This document shows, piece after piece, positions 5,983 through 6,324 of a stretch of DNA of 6,324 nucleotides. Made by a program: the position numbers and the translations under genes. The notes beneath the pieces were generated by a model that did not search any database, had not been told where the DNA came from, and worked only from the letters and a program-made list of their open reading frames with translations. Within the stretch, counting starts at the first letter, position 1; each line of letters opens with the position of its first letter. The stretch is from Patescibacteria group bacterium (GTDB lineage Bacteria > Patescibacteriota > JABMPQ01 > JAHIRA01), in the NCBI GenBank assembly GCA_018818905.1, contig JAHIRA010000069.1:1-6324 (forward strand). The letters run 5' to 3'.

Positions 5983-6324
5983 TTATTTCCGTATCTTTTG
6001 TCGTAAGTTGTGGGTGTTACCATGTTTTAATAGACCTAAATATGACATAAGACTCTGCGAGTTGTGCTTTTTTCCAAAACGTTTCAACACTCGCTTTTTT
6101 GATTTATGGTCAGTTTCTTTAACATTCTTCGTTTGGTAGAAGTTCTTAATGTACGGTGGTTTTTAAAATGAACCCATCCAAGAAAATCCACACCTGAAGC
6201 CACGGTTTTAAATAGAACTTTTTTGGGATGCAATTCGAGCATGAAAATCGATAAAAACTTCCAGACATGCCACGATATTAATGATATACTTACTTAAAAC
6301 TCGCGGTCTTCAATCATTTTTTCA
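5983..6324 (-). pseudogene. 3' end of a DGR-like reverse transcriptase gene, multiply frameshifted, runs off the window
   Basis: Three minus-strand frames together give the C-terminal part of a reverse transcriptase. The first carries YIINIVACLEVFI (about 6290-6245). A second carries LHPKKVLFKTVASGVDFLGW and then HRTLRTSTKRRM (from 6233), reaching a stop at 6084-6086. A third carries VLKRF and SYLGLLKHGNTHNLRQKIRK, ending at 5983. LHPKK, GVDFLG, the R-LR--T-RRM block and SYLG-L-H-NT-L are the usual order in RTs of the diversity-generating retroelement type and their relatives. One shift maps to a run of six A (6100-6095); adding one A restores NQKKRVLKRF. The catalytic Y-x-DD motif would lie beyond 6324 and cannot be seen. 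No template repeat was recognised. With at least two further disruptions near 6240 and 6300, the gene is almost certainly dead. The 83 bases between 5899 and 5983 hold nothing I recognise apart from the end of the folded repeat. Confidence 0.75.

Noticed and set aside
5891..6324. Group II intron (IIC-attC type) next to an attC-like site
   Set aside because: The RT remnant ends with the SYLG-L-H-NT block of DGR-like RTs instead of a maturase/HNH region, and no domain V/VI hairpin is found after it.
1..6324. CRISPR array, tRNA or rRNA genes, riboswitch
   Set aside because: No regularly spaced direct repeats, no cloverleaf with a tRNA T-loop sequence, and no known rRNA or riboswitch core were recognised on either strand.

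Overview
The window reads as a stretch of a low-to-moderate GC bacterial chromosome in which every recognisable gene lies on the minus strand. The lineage cannot be fixed from the sequence. A Candidate Phyla Radiation (Patescibacteria-type) host is my best guess, from the style of the GH114 lipoprotein, the HAD remnant and the reverse-transcriptase remnant. Standard code is used: no in-frame TGA is needed in the three intact genes. None of the start codons examined has a convincing Shine-Dalgarno sequence.

Left part (1-4210), ordinary and intact: read on the minus strand, a DEAD-box RNA helicase (2769-4088) has its own sigma70-like promoter (4182-4210) and a terminator-like hairpin in its leader (4100-4138). 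An intrinsic terminator (2727-2754) follows. Next come the ribosome-associated GTPase TypA/BipA (953-2710), a second terminator (902-928), and a GH114-type lipoprotein glycosidase (48-872). The helicase and TypA are both ribosome/RNA-handling functions. The lipoprotein is an unrelated surface enzyme separated by a terminator.

Right part (4211-6324), a scrapyard of accessory DNA: it holds a hairpin-rich segment (4222-4324), the 3' half of a HAD phosphatase gene lacking its nucleophile domain (4357-4668), and a roughly 105-nt folded repeat (4655-4745, continuing at 5899-5905). A complete but internally deleted IS4-family insertion sequence (4751-5890) has split that repeat. Beyond it is the frameshifted 3' end of a reverse-transcriptase gene of the DGR-like class (5983-6324), running off the window.

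The IS boundaries are unusually clear: 15-bp terminal inverted repeats matching at 14 positions and a 9-bp target duplication GCCGAAACG. Removing the IS restores a folded element with paired outer boxes, an unpaired spacer and two inner hairpins, an architecture reminiscent of integron attC sites. No integrase is visible, so this resemblance is a hypothesis. The most interesting signals are that element with the truncated gene abutting it, the possible attenuator in front of the helicase, and the dead reverse transcriptase.
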